From Spirochaetae bacterium HGW-Spirochaetae-7 (lineage in GTDB: Bacteria > Spirochaetota > Spirochaetia > Treponematales > UBA12059), in assembly GCA_002839245.1 (NCBI GenBank), contig PGXR01000168.1, positions 1 through 6,208 on the forward strand: a stretch of 6,208 nucleotides of DNA, given 5' to 3'. The translations under genes and the position numbers were made by a program. Below are positions 5,723 through 6,208 of the stretch, piece by piece (position 1 is the first letter of the stretch; each line of letters starts with the position of its first letter). Under the pieces are notes generated by a model. That model searched no databases, was not told the origin of the DNA, and saw only the letters and a program-made list of their open reading frames with translations.

Positions 5723-6208
5723 ATGTCTGGTGGAAGAAAGATGCATTATTTGCCACTGAACCGTTCGGGGATAGCGATCGCAGCAATGGTCCCGCTCTGC
5801 ATGATCCTGGCCCTGAGCAGTCGCGATAATGCCTTGTTTGATACAGCTAAAGAACTCCAGGCCCAGACGATAACGCCAGTCATCTCCGTGAGGCTGGCTG
5901 ACGGAACGGTACAGCACAGAATAACGGGAGCACTCTTGATCTTGGCTATGTTACTGTCCTTGAATCCCCGGAAGTGGAACTCGCCATCAAGAACAACGGC
6001 AAGACAGCGCTTGCCATTGCCGATAGCGATGTTGCAATAAGCGGCGCCGATGTCAGTTATTTTATTATTACACAAATGCCGGCAGCCAGCATTCCCGCAG
6101 GAGGCAGCAGCACCTTGCGCATTAAACAGTCGGCGCTTCCGGCTATCGTGTGGGAAAAGGCTGAAGATCAAGGCCACCCAAGTGAAAAAGAATGGCGGAC
6201 TTGAATCG
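5723..6208 (+). pseudogene. Frameshifted lipoprotein pseudogene, ASH/choice-of-anchor-D-like
   Basis: The frame starting at 5723 encodes a lipoprotein-type leader (hydrophobic 16-31, then LALSSRDNALFDTAKELQAQ) followed by TPVISVRLADGT. Where a lipobox cysteine is expected (LSSC) there is R34 (CGC, one transition from TGC). Near 5909-5926 the sense moves to the frame offset by -1, which reads GSTLDLGYVTVLESPEVELA, then NNGKTALAI and ISGADVSYFIITQMP and SIPAGGSSTLRIK. This is the pattern of ASH/choice-of-anchor-D beta-sandwich domains. The next stretch may slip again: near 6124-6135 to a frame reading VGASGYRVGK, and near 6148-6158 to one reading KIKATQVKKNGGLES, which stays open to the window edge. 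Read literally, the first frame ends at 6040 and the second at 6204. Promoter and ribosome binding site look intact. The first shift is well supported, the other two less so. Sequencing error in homopolymers is an alternative explanation. Confidence 0.7.

Overview
The window looks like a piece of a free-living, GC-rich bacterium with an outer membrane, most likely a spirochaete (Spirochaetota). This is inferred from family style: a Sec-exported beta-barrel-like protein, lipoproteins built from FN3, BIG2 and DUF1566-like (Lcl C-terminal) modules, a decayed ASH/choice-of-anchor-D-like lipoprotein, and an AraC regulator carrying its own multi-pass membrane domain. No rRNA or marker gene is present to confirm it.

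Left part (1-1108, minus strand, housekeeping type). The 5' end of a YtcJ-like amidohydrolase gene runs off the left edge. It is preceded by a complete YchJ-family SEC-C protein gene on the same strand, 79 bases away. A 132-base intergenic region (977-1108) separates ychJ from a divergent gene on the plus strand and holds facing -10-like elements.

Middle part (1109-5532, plus strand, envelope block). A membrane-anchored AraC-type regulator is followed 57 bases later by a 701-residue exported protein. That protein has an unusual domain order: signal peptide, beta-barrel-like region, CARDB-like domain, transglutaminase-like Cys/His/Glu domain, and TPRs. Its stop overlaps by 10 bases the start of a lipoprotein with FN3, BIG2 and DUF1566-like domains. 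The pair is probably translationally coupled and acts at the cell envelope; the neighbouring regulator could control it (inference).

Right part (5533-6208, decaying DNA). A 31-codon coding relic overlaps a perfect extended -10 promoter. This leads to a lipoprotein pseudogene whose lipobox cysteine is replaced by arginine and whose reading frame slips, probably three times, each time equivalent to the loss of one base. Base composition drops visibly from the start of the lipoprotein gene onward. No tRNA, rRNA, CRISPR, insertion sequence or convincing intrinsic terminator was seen, and no stretch longer than about 190 bases lacks a gene or relic.
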